Source: a virus
Virus record (IMG/VR): IMGVR_UViG_3300021420_000049
Span: 1 to 49,991 of that record
DNA: 49,991 nt
Strand: one strand, 5' to 3'
The notes below the pieces were generated by a model. The model was not told the origin of the DNA, made no database searches, and worked only from the letters and a program-made list of their open reading frames with translations. Both the position numbers and the translations under genes were made by a program. Of this stretch, positions 30,646-40,193 are shown one piece after another (position 1 is the first letter of the stretch; the number at the start of each line of letters is the position of its first letter).

Positions 30646-30882
30646 ATGTCCACAGCCACCCCTAAAGCCGCAAATGTTGTGTATGATGGTCCTACCCAGC
30701 AAATCCAGTCTGTTGATCCTAATAACGGTTGGGTTGCTATCAACAACGTGTTGAATAGCTATACTACGACTCAGAAAAACGCTCTCTTTCCTCTACAAGC
30801 GACGATTATTCTCGATACCACTCTGAATAAACTATGCTTTTTTGGAACGGATGCGGCATGGCACACTGTTACATCTGCCTAA
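30646..30882 (+). CDS. Small hypothetical protein before the capsid gene, 78 aa
   Basis: Contains NNGWVAINNVLNSYTTTQKNALFPLQATIILDTTLNKLCFFGTDAAWHTVT, a beta-rich segment like small domains of phage decoration or fibre proteins. Well-placed AGGAG. Then 167 bases without a credible gene precede the capsid gene. Confidence 0.6.
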   Translation: MSTATPKAANVVYDGPTQQIQSVDPNNGWVAINNVLNSYTTTQKNALFPLQATIILDTTLNKLCFFGTDAAWHTVTSA

Positions 30883-31049
30883 AATAGTTTTATCTGCATC
30901 CCGAATTCACGCAAGGGACCAGATTAAGTCAAGTGTGAAGAATGACGTTGATGCGGTTATAACGAAACGTAGAAAGAGGACGCTAACCCCTATCCAAATC
31001 TACTGGACGAATCTCACGCACTCCGACATTAGATTCAAAGGATAATAAA

Positions 31050-32336
31050 ATGAGTGACGTTGATCTATCAGCTTTAAATGGTGACTTTAAACAAGCCTAC
31101 CAAGACAAGATTAAAGACTTAGTTCCCAACTATGCCTACGTGTTGAAGAATACAACCGTGGAAAAAGGGATGAAGCAACTAGGAGACAAGTTCAATGCTC
31201 CTGTTAAAGTGCAATCCGGCCAGGGTTACACGTACAATACCGATGGTTCAGCGTTCGCGCTTAATGCGGCTATTGGGCTTCAGATGGAAAACGCTTTGGT
31301 TCCGGCTTTCAGCCTGATCCGACGTGACAATATCAGCTATACGGCTATCAGCCGCTCAGCTGGTAAGAATAGCTTCGGCAAAGCCGTTGACATTACGCTC
31401 AACGACATGACCGAAGGGGCGGGTTTCCGCCTCGAAGCGACGTATCTCCACGGAACTCGTGGAATTGGTGTTACTTCCTCAACGACCGCTGTTTCTGCCA
31501 CGCAAACGACTGTTCAGCTTACCGCTGCTTCTTGGGCGACGGGCATTTGGGCCTCTTCAATTGGAGCCCAGGTTCAGTTCTACGTTGTGGCCGGTGGTGC
31601 GCTTGTTTCTTCGGGCGCAGATTCAGTGTTCCAAGTGGTTGGTATGAACTTTACTGCGTTCACGATCACGGTTAATGGTACGACCACGGGCAGTACTGCC
31701 CTTGTCGCCGCCACGGCCACTCCTTTGAATGTTGCCTTCAATGGCGCGTTCGGAGCGACGTTTGCGCTTCCTATCGAAGGCGTTGGTTTAATCACCATTG
31801 CTTCCAATATGGGAACGTTGTTCAGCATCAATTCTGTTACCTGGCCCCTTTGGCAGGGAAATACGTATGACGCGGGGCTCGCGCCTCTGTCCTTCGGAAA
31901 ACTACAGAAAGCTATCACGCTCCCCGGCGACAAGGGACTGATGGGCGAAGAGTGCACGGTTCTCGTGCCTTTGACCTCCTTCAGCGACCTCTTGACCGAA
32001 CAGGCTGCGGCTCGCCGATACGGCGATGTGAAAGGGAAAAAGTTTGACAACGGTTGTGATGCGTTGGAATTCTATTCTCCTTCCGGCACGATGACCATTG
32101 TTCCGCACCCGTTGATGAAACGTGGCGAAGCTTTGCTTTATCCGACGGATAGCATTACTCGTATTGGTTCCAGCGAATTGACATTCCAGCTTCCGGGTAC
32201 CTCGACGGACAGCTATCTCCAAGTTCCTTTGGGTGATTTCGCGGGTTATCAGGTTAGAATTTGGGCGGATAATACTATCTTTGCCGAAACTCCTAGCCAT
32301 ATGTGTCTCATTCAGAACATCGTTCCTCGGTCGTAA
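31050..32336 (+). CDS. Major capsid protein, 428 aa
   Basis: The main shell protein. Position after the scaffold, length, and segments such as AYQDKIKDLVPNYAYVLKNT, YNTDGSAFALNAAI, SLIRRDNISYTAISRSAGKNSFGKAVDITLND and a C-terminal DFAGYQVRIWADNTIFAETPS fit an HK97-fold phage capsid protein. A central beta insertion (about 145-250, many Thr/Ala) looks like a surface domain. Its codons look more GC-rich than neighbours, as for a highly expressed gene. Followed by a hairpin cluster. Confidence 0.85.
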   Translation: MSDVDLSALNGDFKQAYQDKIKDLVPNYAYVLKNTTVEKGMKQLGDKFNAPVKVQSGQGYTYNTDGSAFALNAAIGLQMENALVPAFSLIRRDNISYTAISRSAGKNSFGKAVDITLNDMTEGAGFRLEATYLHGTRGIGVTSSTTAVSATQTTVQLTAASWATGIWASSIGAQVQFYVVAGGALVSSGADSVFQVVGMNFTAFTITVNGTTTGSTALVAATATPLNVAFNGAFGATFALPIEGVGLITIASNMGTLFSINSVTWPLWQGNTYDAGLAPLSFGKLQKAITLPGDKGLMGEECTVLVPLTSFSDLLTEQAAARRYGDVKGKKFDNGCDALEFYSPSGTMTIVPHPLMKRGEALLYPTDSITRIGSSELTFQLPGTSTDSYLQVPLGDFAGYQVRIWADNTIFAETPSHMCLIQNIVPRS

Positions 32337-32338
32337 TT

Positions 32339-32384
32339 CCCACCGTCTCAATCTGGTGGGGTTGCCTCCCCGACGACCCCACCA
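32339..32384 (+). terminator. Alternative-hairpin element after the capsid gene
   Basis: Three segments: CCCACC (32339-32344), TGGTGGGGT (32354-32362) and ACCCCACCA (32376-32384). Segment 2 can pair with 1 (6 bp) or with 3 (9 bp), but not both. The strong 2-3 hairpin has no T tract, so it is not a standard terminator. It may mark the capsid mRNA end, a processing site or an attenuator. Confidence 0.6.
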
Positions 32385-32400
32385 ATGTTGGGATAGTAGT

Positions 32401-32429
32401 AGTTTATAGTTGATGGTTTACTATAAACT
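32401..32429 (+). other. Perfect 10-bp inverted repeat between capsid and decoration genes
   Basis: AGTTTATAGT (32401-32410) and ACTATAAACT (32420-32429) with a 9-base loop. It lies 16 bases after the first hairpin and 62 before the next gene. AT-rich, with no T run. Could stabilise the capsid mRNA 3' end or bind a protein. Confidence 0.7.
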
Positions 32430-32490
32430 CATTCGCGTAGCACGTCCTAAGTAAGGCGGTACGCAAACATCTGAAATAAAGGAGTTTTAA

Positions 32491-33024
32491 ATGAGCATCA
32501 CGAACATCGTAGTTACCACGGTTGATACCGCCGCTATGGTATTGGATCAGTTAAATCCGCAAGGTGGTTCTAGTTCTTCAGATTCGTTGCAGAATTTGTC
32601 ACGTTATTTCCAAGGTTTAGGAGATGGAGCATTTTATTACACCACGGTTGCTGAAGCTGTTGGAGCTATTCAGGCTGTTGGAACGCTTACAGTGTCATCC
32701 ACCGGTCCCACGGCTGGTCAAGTCGGAACGGTTGTGAATCAAAACTTGACGGCTGAAGCTAGCGGTGCAAATCCTACCCTCGGTCAGTTTAATGTTAATG
32801 CCTCTCCTACTGTTGTGGCTGCTGGGATGGCTCTTGCTATTAATAGTACGCCCTCCATGAATGTTATGGTTACGGCTACATCTGCACTTGGCGTTGTTAC
32901 AATTACAGCGAAACACGCTGGTTTTACGGGCAATGGCTTGGAATTATCTGCCGGAAATTTGTCGAACGTGGTTGCATCAGGTTTTTCTGGTGGAACTGCT
33001 GGCACAGCCGTTACTTTATCATAA
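32491..33024 (+). CDS. Virion protein, decoration or stabilisation type, 177 aa
   Basis: Ala/Thr/Gly-rich beta protein; AGMALAINSTPSMNVMVTATSALGVVTITAKHAGFTGNG resembles a fold common in phage head and tail proteins. Position just after the capsid gene suggests a decoration or head-completion protein. AGGAG well placed. Confidence 0.62.
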   Translation: MSITNIVVTTVDTAAMVLDQLNPQGGSSSSDSLQNLSRYFQGLGDGAFYYTTVAEAVGAIQAVGTLTVSSTGPTAGQVGTVVNQNLTAEASGANPTLGQFNVNASPTVVAAGMALAINSTPSMNVMVTATSALGVVTITAKHAGFTGNGLELSAGNLSNVVASGFSGGTAGTAVTLS

Positions 33025-33042
33025 TAAAGGAGATTTAATACT

Positions 33043-33567
33043 ATGAATGACGCATTTGATGAAAAAAGGGGAATGGTAAAAAAGCTCCTTGATATGCTAA
33101 AGGCTCACGCTTCTAGCGAAGTGTCTAGCGGCCTTAGTAAACCAGAAGGTGAAGATGATATGCACGGCCTTCAAGTTGAAAAAGTAGAAGTTCTTCCAGG
33201 GCATGAAATGGATAAATCTACTCCTGAGCATGAAGTCGATACCAAGCTAATTCCAGAAGGTCAGCACACCGCGAATCTTGGTTTTAATCAAGGCGGAATG
33301 GCTTATAACAAGGGTGGAGTTGTTGAAAAGGTCAATGCGACTGATCCAACACCTAAAATCCATTCAGGACCTATTCCTTACGAATCGGCGGATGGTCAGC
33401 CTGATAAAGAAGGGGCAGTTCACAAAGAAGTGGGCGAAGGATTGCAGAAACGCGATTCTCTCACCACGACCGAACATGAAGAACCGCTTGGGACAGAATA
33501 TCCTGAAGCAGAGAGTGAACCATCTTCTATGTTTGCTAGTTTCTTGGGCAGAAAGAAAAAGAAATAG
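33043..33567 (+). CDS. Acidic/polar hypothetical protein, 174 aa
   Basis: Helical N-terminus (KRGMVKKLLDMLKAH), then a low-complexity polar body with repeated Gly-Gly (NQGGMAYNKGGVV), and a basic end (SFLGRKKKK). Possibly a virion-associated or ejection protein; the Gly-Gly motif style recurs in the ejection genes downstream. Confidence 0.55.
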   Translation: MNDAFDEKRGMVKKLLDMLKAHASSEVSSGLSKPEGEDDMHGLQVEKVEVLPGHEMDKSTPEHEVDTKLIPEGQHTANLGFNQGGMAYNKGGVVEKVNATDPTPKIHSGPIPYESADGQPDKEGAVHKEVGEGLQKRDSLTTTEHEEPLGTEYPEAESEPSSMFASFLGRKKKK

Positions 33568-33642
33568 ATTAGTAGTTAAGTAAATGCGGCTGGGGGTAGA
33601 CAACCGCAATAAAAACCCCTCAATTTTTATAGGAGAAATACC

Positions 33643-36156
33643 TTGAGCGAAATAATCACATTCCCTCTGCCTAGCGGCCTGAATTATACAATTCCCGATA
33701 TTGGGGATGTAAATTGGGGTCAAAATGTAACGAATTTTTTGGTAGCTATACCACACGGAGTATTCCCTACCGCCGGGCTATTTCCTTTAACCGGCGATGT
33801 TACTTTAACGGGCGGCTTTGGTCTCTTTGCTCCTTATTTTAGATCCACCACAGTCAATCCTGCTACGGCAGGTCAGATCAGTCTTGCCAAAACCGATTCA
33901 ATAGACTGGCGTAATAATGCCAATAGTGCAAATCTTCCGTTAGCTATTAATGGAAGCGATCAACTTACTTTTAATGGAATTGTCATTGCATCAGGAACCG
34001 GGAATGTACTGTCAATTATAGGAACGCCTAATCAAGTTATAGCTTCTAGTCCTACGGGGAATGTCACTCTTTCCCTTCCCCAAGATATTGCTACCGCTTC
34101 TTCCCCAACCTTTTTAAGTTTAACCCTCACTAATGCTTTGACTGTTGGGGCTCCTCCCAATGCAACAGCGGGTACAATCCGTCTCGCTAATGCAGATGAT
34201 ATTGCATGGCGAAATGCGGCCAATACGGGAAATATATTTTTAGAGGTTAATAGCTCAAATCAATTACAGTATAACAGTCATCCTGTATTTGATTCAAATG
34301 GAGTATTAATTAATCTAGGAGTTATCAATGTAAAAGATGCCCCTTATAGCGCAACTGGTAACGGTACTACAGATGACACAGTTGCCATTCAAAGTGCTAT
34401 TAATGCCGCTGTAGGTGGACAAACAGTATTCTTCCCTTCTGGTAATTATCATATTACCGCCGCTCTTAAACTCCCCGCAGGTCCTATTCGACTTTTAGGT
34501 TACAATCCTCTCTCTGCATCTTCAGGAACAACGATCACGCAAACGGCTACAGATTCTATATTCAATCTATTTATCGGAAGTGCTACGGATGCTACGATTC
34601 AAAATATAGAAATTAGTGGCTTTCATTTAGTTGGTGGTAATGACCAGATTTATGTGCAGAACGGTGGTGTTTGGGTTACAATTACAGACGTATTTTTTGA
34701 TAATCCTAGCACAGCTGGTATTTTTATGAAAGGTTTTAATCAGCAATGGTTTGTGAAGAACTGTAACTTTGCGGGAGGACAATACGGAATTTTTCTTAAT
34801 TCCGCAGGATTACAAGCAGATAACTCATCAACTGGAACACCTCCGCTATGGGATAAATGTAATTATGATTCAGTAAACTTTTCGAGTGCGACAATAAATG
34901 GTGTTCATATTGAGCTTCCAACAGGAGTCGGTGGGAGTGCAACTTTCAAAGATGTAGTGGTTAACTTTTGTGCCCAGGATGGTATTGTTCTTGCTGGTGG
35001 AATTGGAAATGTTCTATTCGACACATTGAATACAGAGTCTAATGGTTTTACGGGGTCTGCTCCAATACCCCCAATGCTCGCAAATACTATGGCGGGTAAT
35101 GCCACGGTATCTGTATCTGCTGGTGGAACCTTGGTAAATGGTCAGACTGTTACAATTCAAGGAGCAGGTGTAAATGGGGTAGATTGGTATCCCGTTATTC
35201 AGAGTGGTGGCGGCACCAATGTTCTTGTTATGACCACTACAGCCCCCACTTCTGTAAATGCCGCAGAACTTGTCACGTATTTATATTCTGATGTTAAATT
35301 AATGGGAACTGGCGGCGGTAGTTTATATGCCATAGCATTTAATAATGCTCTTGTGGGCAGTAGTTCCCCAGTTGCCGCTACCCGCTATGGTATAGATCTT
35401 ACTGGATCAAATGATTCAATTGTTACAAATGTTCGTTGCGTTAGACCCATGTATGATCCTAATCAAATTCTTCAAACCTCTGGCACTTATGGGGATATGC
35501 TTGTTCGTAGACCGAATAATTTCCTTACTGAAAGGTTCTATACTTCTTATTCTGGCGGGGTTGGAGATTTAACAAATCCTAGAACTCAACTTACAAGTCC
35601 TGCTGGAAAAGATATTGTTATGGGACTTTTAGACAGCACGGCAAATACTTCAGGAACATTCGGCAACTTTGAGATCAGAAAATCGGATTCTAGCCGAACA
35701 AAGTTATTTGCGGTGAACGGGACAACCGGAGTAGTTACGGGTACAATTACCGGGGCTATAGTTCAAGCTGTTCAGCATACTGATAGCGTTGGTTATACGA
35801 CTACTTCAAGCACATTCCAAACAGGAAGTAGTTTATCAATTACTCCTTCTTCAGCTACATCTAAAATTCGTGTAACGGTTACTGGTTGCGCCTTTAGCGC
35901 AGGTTCAACTACTGAATATTTATCTATTTTTAGAGGGGCTACAAATCTTGCGGGATCTGGAAATCATTTTTCTAGGCTCCAATTATCAAATAGTGCAATA
36001 TCTTATTCAATGTCCTATTATGATAGTCCGGCAACAACGTCTAGCATAACCTATTCTATTAATTTTGCAAATAATGATAATACCACAGCCGTTTTTTCAA
36101 GCGGAGCATCGGCACCAGATGTGGCATATATTTTGCTAGAAGAAATCGCAGGATAA
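33643..36156 (+). CDS. Tailspike with pectate-lyase-like beta-helix, 837 aa
   Basis: The N-terminal head-binding part is fibre-like. From about residue 229 the KDAPYSATGNGTTDDTVAIQSAINAA and TVFFPSGNYHITAAL segment is the signature of the pectate lyase superfamily domain used by polysaccharide-degrading tailspikes, followed by right-handed beta-helix rungs to about 500. The last 127 residues (ITPSSATSKI, DSPATTS, ending LEEIAG) match the end of the fibre at 21537-23606. It likely cleaves or binds surface glycans. TTG start with AGGAG upstream. Confidence 0.85.
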   Translation: MSEIITFPLPSGLNYTIPDIGDVNWGQNVTNFLVAIPHGVFPTAGLFPLTGDVTLTGGFGLFAPYFRSTTVNPATAGQISLAKTDSIDWRNNANSANLPLAINGSDQLTFNGIVIASGTGNVLSIIGTPNQVIASSPTGNVTLSLPQDIATASSPTFLSLTLTNALTVGAPPNATAGTIRLANADDIAWRNAANTGNIFLEVNSSNQLQYNSHPVFDSNGVLINLGVINVKDAPYSATGNGTTDDTVAIQSAINAAVGGQTVFFPSGNYHITAALKLPAGPIRLLGYNPLSASSGTTITQTATDSIFNLFIGSATDATIQNIEISGFHLVGGNDQIYVQNGGVWVTITDVFFDNPSTAGIFMKGFNQQWFVKNCNFAGGQYGIFLNSAGLQADNSSTGTPPLWDKCNYDSVNFSSATINGVHIELPTGVGGSATFKDVVVNFCAQDGIVLAGGIGNVLFDTLNTESNGFTGSAPIPPMLANTMAGNATVSVSAGGTLVNGQTVTIQGAGVNGVDWYPVIQSGGGTNVLVMTTTAPTSVNAAELVTYLYSDVKLMGTGGGSLYAIAFNNALVGSSSPVAATRYGIDLTGSNDSIVTNVRCVRPMYDPNQILQTSGTYGDMLVRRPNNFLTERFYTSYSGGVGDLTNPRTQLTSPAGKDIVMGLLDSTANTSGTFGNFEIRKSDSSRTKLFAVNGTTGVVTGTITGAIVQAVQHTDSVGYTTTSSTFQTGSSLSITPSSATSKIRVTVTGCAFSAGSTTEYLSIFRGATNLAGSGNHFSRLQLSNSAISYSMSYYDSPATTSSITYSINFANNDNTTAVFSSGASAPDVAYILLEEIAG

Positions 36157-36169
36157 GGGGTTAAATTAA

Positions 36170-37114
36170 ATGAGCTTAGATTATACTACTACTACACTCC
36201 TTACTACACTTAGGCTTCTTCCTTTGATGCCCTCTGTTCAAGCCCTATTCTCAGATACAGATCTATTGACTATTCTAACATTCGAGATGACTTCAAAAAT
36301 CTATCCGATGATTGATAATCAATCTGAGGAGTACTTTGTTTTGCGTAATGATATCCCATATAACGCCAATCAAACTGTATTTCCTCTTCCGCCCCGCGCT
36401 CTCGGAGGCAAATTACGCTCTGTATCTTTTGTGGATTCCAATAATAATGAAATTCGCATACCTCGACTACGGCCAGAAGATACTATGTCAAATGTAAATT
36501 CTACGGGACTTGCAATTAATCCGGCCTTGTGGGGTTTCTATGTGCAGAATAATGATTTAATTCTGTTCTTAGGTTCTATCGCTGGAAATACTCCCGCATA
36601 TAAGTTTCTTAGAATGCGATATATTCGGCAACCAAATAGTCTTGTTAAAACAACCGATTGTGCCCAGGTTACCTCAATTAGCGGCAATAATGTAACCGTA
36701 TTGAATGTACCAAGTACTTTTTCAACTTCGGTCGACTATGATATGATATCCAACGTACCTAATTTTAATGCCTTGCAAGATGATTCAGTCTGTACAGCAA
36801 TATCATTTCTAACAATGACATTTACTTCTCTTCCCGTCGATCAATTTGGAAATGTAACATTACAAGTTGGCGATTGGATCTGTCTATCGGGACAAGCTCC
36901 CGTTGCTCAAATTCCCTATTCTCCTGGCTATGATTTACTTTTGCAGCTATCTGCCGCTAAGTGTCTAGAGATTCATGGAGACGTACAAGGTTTTAATACA
37001 GCTATGAGTCAAGCCGCCGATATGAAAAACTATTTGATTAGTATTCTAACCCCCCGCGTAGATGGTAATGTTATAAGACTCACTACACCTAATTCCTTAT
37101 ACGCCTGGGACTAA
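36170..37114 (+). CDS. Head-tail adaptor / tail protein, 314 aa
   Basis: Follows the tailspike and precedes the nozzle. Contains PMIDNQSEEYFVLRNDIPYNANQTVFPLPPRALG, FYVQNNDLILFLG, LRMRYIRQPNSLVK and a helical C-terminus. The order and length suit the adaptor that attaches the tail to the portal in podoviruses. Family not certain. Confidence 0.65.
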   Translation: MSLDYTTTTLLTTLRLLPLMPSVQALFSDTDLLTILTFEMTSKIYPMIDNQSEEYFVLRNDIPYNANQTVFPLPPRALGGKLRSVSFVDSNNNEIRIPRLRPEDTMSNVNSTGLAINPALWGFYVQNNDLILFLGSIAGNTPAYKFLRMRYIRQPNSLVKTTDCAQVTSISGNNVTVLNVPSTFSTSVDYDMISNVPNFNALQDDSVCTAISFLTMTFTSLPVDQFGNVTLQVGDWICLSGQAPVAQIPYSPGYDLLLQLSAAKCLEIHGDVQGFNTAMSQAADMKNYLISILTPRVDGNVIRLTTPNSLYAWD

Positions 37115-37116
37115 CA

Positions 37117-39756
37117 ATGACCCTCGAAACTTCCCCGCAGGAAATACAATTAACATGCAAAGGGCTTTTCACAATGCCCAATGCATTATCGCAAGTTCCA
37201 GATGGTTCATGTCTTATTGCTCAAAATGTTGTGGTGGATTATGATGGCCTTCTCTCTGGCCGACGTGGTATCCGGCAGTTTGGTACGAGCCTACAAACCA
37301 TTACTGGTTCTGTGCATACAAATATATTTCAAGAATTTTTCTATGCGGGATCAAAACTCATCTGGTTTGGAGATGTAACTGTATCAGATACAAATCCGGC
37401 CCGATTTTATTTTGGCTATGATAGTGATAATCTTGGAACGTGGATAGAAACCACGCACCCATTCTCCCCCCCGGCCTATGCTTTTACTGATACATATAGA
37501 TCAGTACAAAGCAATGGCAATTTCTATATGACCTCTACGACGGGTCTATTAAAAACTGATGCACCTTCTCATCCACTTATACAGGCCGGAGGATTACCGG
37601 GACTTGATGGCACCGCCACCCTCACTGGTGCATCAGGATTCATGGCTACAAACACCGAAGTAGCCTATAGAATGACCTGGACTACTACGGATGCGAATCA
37701 TAATGATGTACAGGGCACTCCTTCTACCCGCGTTATTGTGTCGAATAGTACTGGTGGAAGTCGTAATGTGATTCTTGTGTTTACGATTCCACACGGCACC
37801 AAAACCACAGATCAATATACAATATATCGTTCGTTGATGAGCGCAAGCAGTACAACGCAACCATCCGATGAATTGCAACTCACTATACAAGGTTTTCCAT
37901 CCTCGACGGATTTAACGAATGGATTTTTTACCGTTACTGATTCTACACCCGAATCATTACTTGGTGCGGCTCTTTACACCAACTCTGGCCAAGAGGGAAT
38001 TGCCCAGGCTAATAATATTCCCCCCCTTGCAAATGATGTGTGCTTTTTTCAGGGATATGTAATTTATGGGGCGGCCACTACACAAAATAAATTTCTTCTT
38101 AGCCTTCTCTCCACGAATGGCGTAGGGGCTTTAATGATAGGTGATACATTTACGGTAACAACCGGCCTATCGAGTTTTACATTGACAGCAGAAGCGGCAG
38201 AGAATATTCCAGCAGCCCAATTTAAAGTGTTTAGTGGCGGTGACCCAGCAAGCGATATTCTTAACACAAAACAATCTCTTATCCGTGTATTAAATCGTCA
38301 ATCACAGACTCAAGTATATGCTTATGATAGCACCGATGTTAATAGCGCATCATCGCTTCCTGGTGACTTTGTATTACAGGAACAGGGAATAAGCCGTATC
38401 CAATTTGGAGTTAGTTCTTCCAATTCAACAGCTTGGTTTCCAAAGTTAACGGTCGTCCCAAGCGATAATCTCTCTTTGGCGGGGGGTTTCATAGGCTCAG
38501 GTTATTGTTCCAAATTTGAACAGCCGGAAGCCGTACCTATTGCAAATACAATTTCAGTAGGCAATAAATATTTTGAGTGGCTTCGTTGTTTACCGCTAAG
38601 AAATTCAGTCATAGTTCTAAAAGCCGATGGGTGCTTTCAATTAACAGGTACAGCTTTCCCATTTACTGTTACTACACTCGATCTTGGCACTATTCTTACG
38701 GCTCCTGAATCTCCTACAGTCATGTCCAACCAAGTATTCGCCTTTACGAATCAAGGAGTAGTAGCTATAACGGAAACTGGCCCAGGAATTATTAGTAGGC
38801 CAATAGAAAATGAGCTACAAGAGATTAGTTCCTATCTCCACCCTAACTTCCCTGAAATTACATTTGGTACATCCTATGAAACTGATAGAAAATGGATCAT
38901 GTCTACTGTTTCTTCAGTAGATAATTTTCAACTGGCAACTATTCAGTATGTCTATGACATTATTACACAGACATGGACTACCTATCAATATCCCATAGCT
39001 CTTTGGGATTTACATGAATCTCCAACCGAGCATAGATTATATGCCGCTTCAGCCGATGCAACATATCCTTTTATGTTTCAGGAGCGAAAAGCCTTTGCTA
39101 ATTCAGATTTTGCTGATATAGAAATTCCTACGACTATTACTGCATTTTCAGGCACGATGCTAACAGTCACAAGTACGGCAGGAGCGCATATAGGATGGTC
39201 CATTGCTCAGCTAAGTGCTGAAGGCGATAATGAGCCTAGTATTGTCTCGGTAATCTCTGTTATTACAAATATCGTTGACTCGACGCATATTGTGGTGAAA
39301 GATATAAAGAACTGGAACTTAGCCGCGTCTTTTACGGCCTATGAACAACCTATTAATATAGATGTGCTATTCACTCCTATAATCGGTGTACGCGAACTTA
39401 ATGGGGCTAGGGGTAATCCTGGTACTGTGAAATTCTTCCAAGAAATTCAGCTATTCTTTCAGAATATCGCCTTTGATTCGATTACATTTAACTTTTCTTC
39501 GGATTTTGTAGCTTCGACTACACCTGTTATATTTACTCCCTTTATTCAAGATACTGGGTGGGGTACATTTCCTTGGGGAAGCGGTCCATGGGGCTCAGGT
39601 GCGGCACCGCTCCAAAGTTTACGAAATTATATTCCTCTAGGAGCGCGTAGGGCCCATTGGCTGAATGTGGAATTAATTCTATCACAAGCTATGGTGGCGT
39701 TTAGCTTCGCTGGTCTAGTATTAACCTATAGACCGACGACTACACGCTCTAAATAA
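37117..39756 (+). CDS. Tail nozzle-like protein (beta-propeller), 879 aa
   Basis: Large beta-rich protein; PNALSQVPDGSCLIAQNVVVDYDGLLSGRRGIRQFG at the N-terminus is typical of podovirus tail-hub/nozzle proteins. WFGDVTVSD, FYMTSTTGLLKTDAPSH, YQYPIALWDLHESPTEHRLYAASADATYPFMFQER and a C-terminal jelly-roll-like end follow. It probably forms the hexameric tube through which DNA exits. Confidence 0.75.
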   Translation: MTLETSPQEIQLTCKGLFTMPNALSQVPDGSCLIAQNVVVDYDGLLSGRRGIRQFGTSLQTITGSVHTNIFQEFFYAGSKLIWFGDVTVSDTNPARFYFGYDSDNLGTWIETTHPFSPPAYAFTDTYRSVQSNGNFYMTSTTGLLKTDAPSHPLIQAGGLPGLDGTATLTGASGFMATNTEVAYRMTWTTTDANHNDVQGTPSTRVIVSNSTGGSRNVILVFTIPHGTKTTDQYTIYRSLMSASSTTQPSDELQLTIQGFPSSTDLTNGFFTVTDSTPESLLGAALYTNSGQEGIAQANNIPPLANDVCFFQGYVIYGAATTQNKFLLSLLSTNGVGALMIGDTFTVTTGLSSFTLTAEAAENIPAAQFKVFSGGDPASDILNTKQSLIRVLNRQSQTQVYAYDSTDVNSASSLPGDFVLQEQGISRIQFGVSSSNSTAWFPKLTVVPSDNLSLAGGFIGSGYCSKFEQPEAVPIANTISVGNKYFEWLRCLPLRNSVIVLKADGCFQLTGTAFPFTVTTLDLGTILTAPESPTVMSNQVFAFTNQGVVAITETGPGIISRPIENELQEISSYLHPNFPEITFGTSYETDRKWIMSTVSSVDNFQLATIQYVYDIITQTWTTYQYPIALWDLHESPTEHRLYAASADATYPFMFQERKAFANSDFADIEIPTTITAFSGTMLTVTSTAGAHIGWSIAQLSAEGDNEPSIVSVISVITNIVDSTHIVVKDIKNWNLAASFTAYEQPINIDVLFTPIIGVRELNGARGNPGTVKFFQEIQLFFQNIAFDSITFNFSSDFVASTTPVIFTPFIQDTGWGTFPWGSGPWGSGAAPLQSLRNYIPLGARRAHWLNVELILSQAMVAFSFAGLVLTYRPTTTRSK

Positions 39757-39757
39757 C

Positions 39758-40183
39758 ATGCAATTACCACTGTACCGAAGAATTACGGAAGAGGACCTTG
39801 GCGATGCACCAAAAGGTGCATGGAAAGGCAAATTGCTCTATGGGCTTAATCTATTCATGCAACAAATCTATACAGGATTGTCGAATAATCTTACTCCCGA
39901 ACAGAATGATATTGTCCAAACCAAAACATTTAGTATAGTCGGTTCTTCAACCGTTAGTAAAAATATCTATAGTTTTGCTACAAATTATGTCTATAATCCG
40001 TTGGGTATGGATCTTCTTTCAATCCATCCCACAGATGGAAGCACCCAAATTTTCAGTACTGCTCCTTTTGTCTCATGGAGCTATTTAAACGGCACTTTTA
40101 ATGTGCTAGGAATAACTGGCCTTACAGATTCGGTTCCGTATACAATTACGATACGAGTTTGGTGGCCAGCTGTTATAAACTAA
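39758..40183 (+). CDS. Small tail/virion protein, 141 aa
   Basis: Starts MQLPLYRRITEEDLGDAPKGAW; contains NLFMQQIYTGLSNNLTPEQNDIV then a beta-rich half ending TIRVWWPAVIN. It lies one base after the nozzle gene and likely completes the tail. Family unknown. Confidence 0.6.
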   Translation: MQLPLYRRITEEDLGDAPKGAWKGKLLYGLNLFMQQIYTGLSNNLTPEQNDIVQTKTFSIVGSSTVSKNIYSFATNYVYNPLGMDLLSIHPTDGSTQIFSTAPFVSWSYLNGTFNVLGITGLTDSVPYTITIRVWWPAVIN

Positions 40184-40193
40184 GGAAACTGCT

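Noticed and set aside
30842-31045. 67-codon plus-strand frame before the capsid gene
   Set aside because: Starts inside the preceding gene, has no ribosome site and a composition unlike neighbours; the 167-base gap is better seen as non-coding leader.
33585-33608. TGCGG/CCGCA hairpin before the tailspike as terminator
   Set aside because: Only five pairs with a long loop and no T run.
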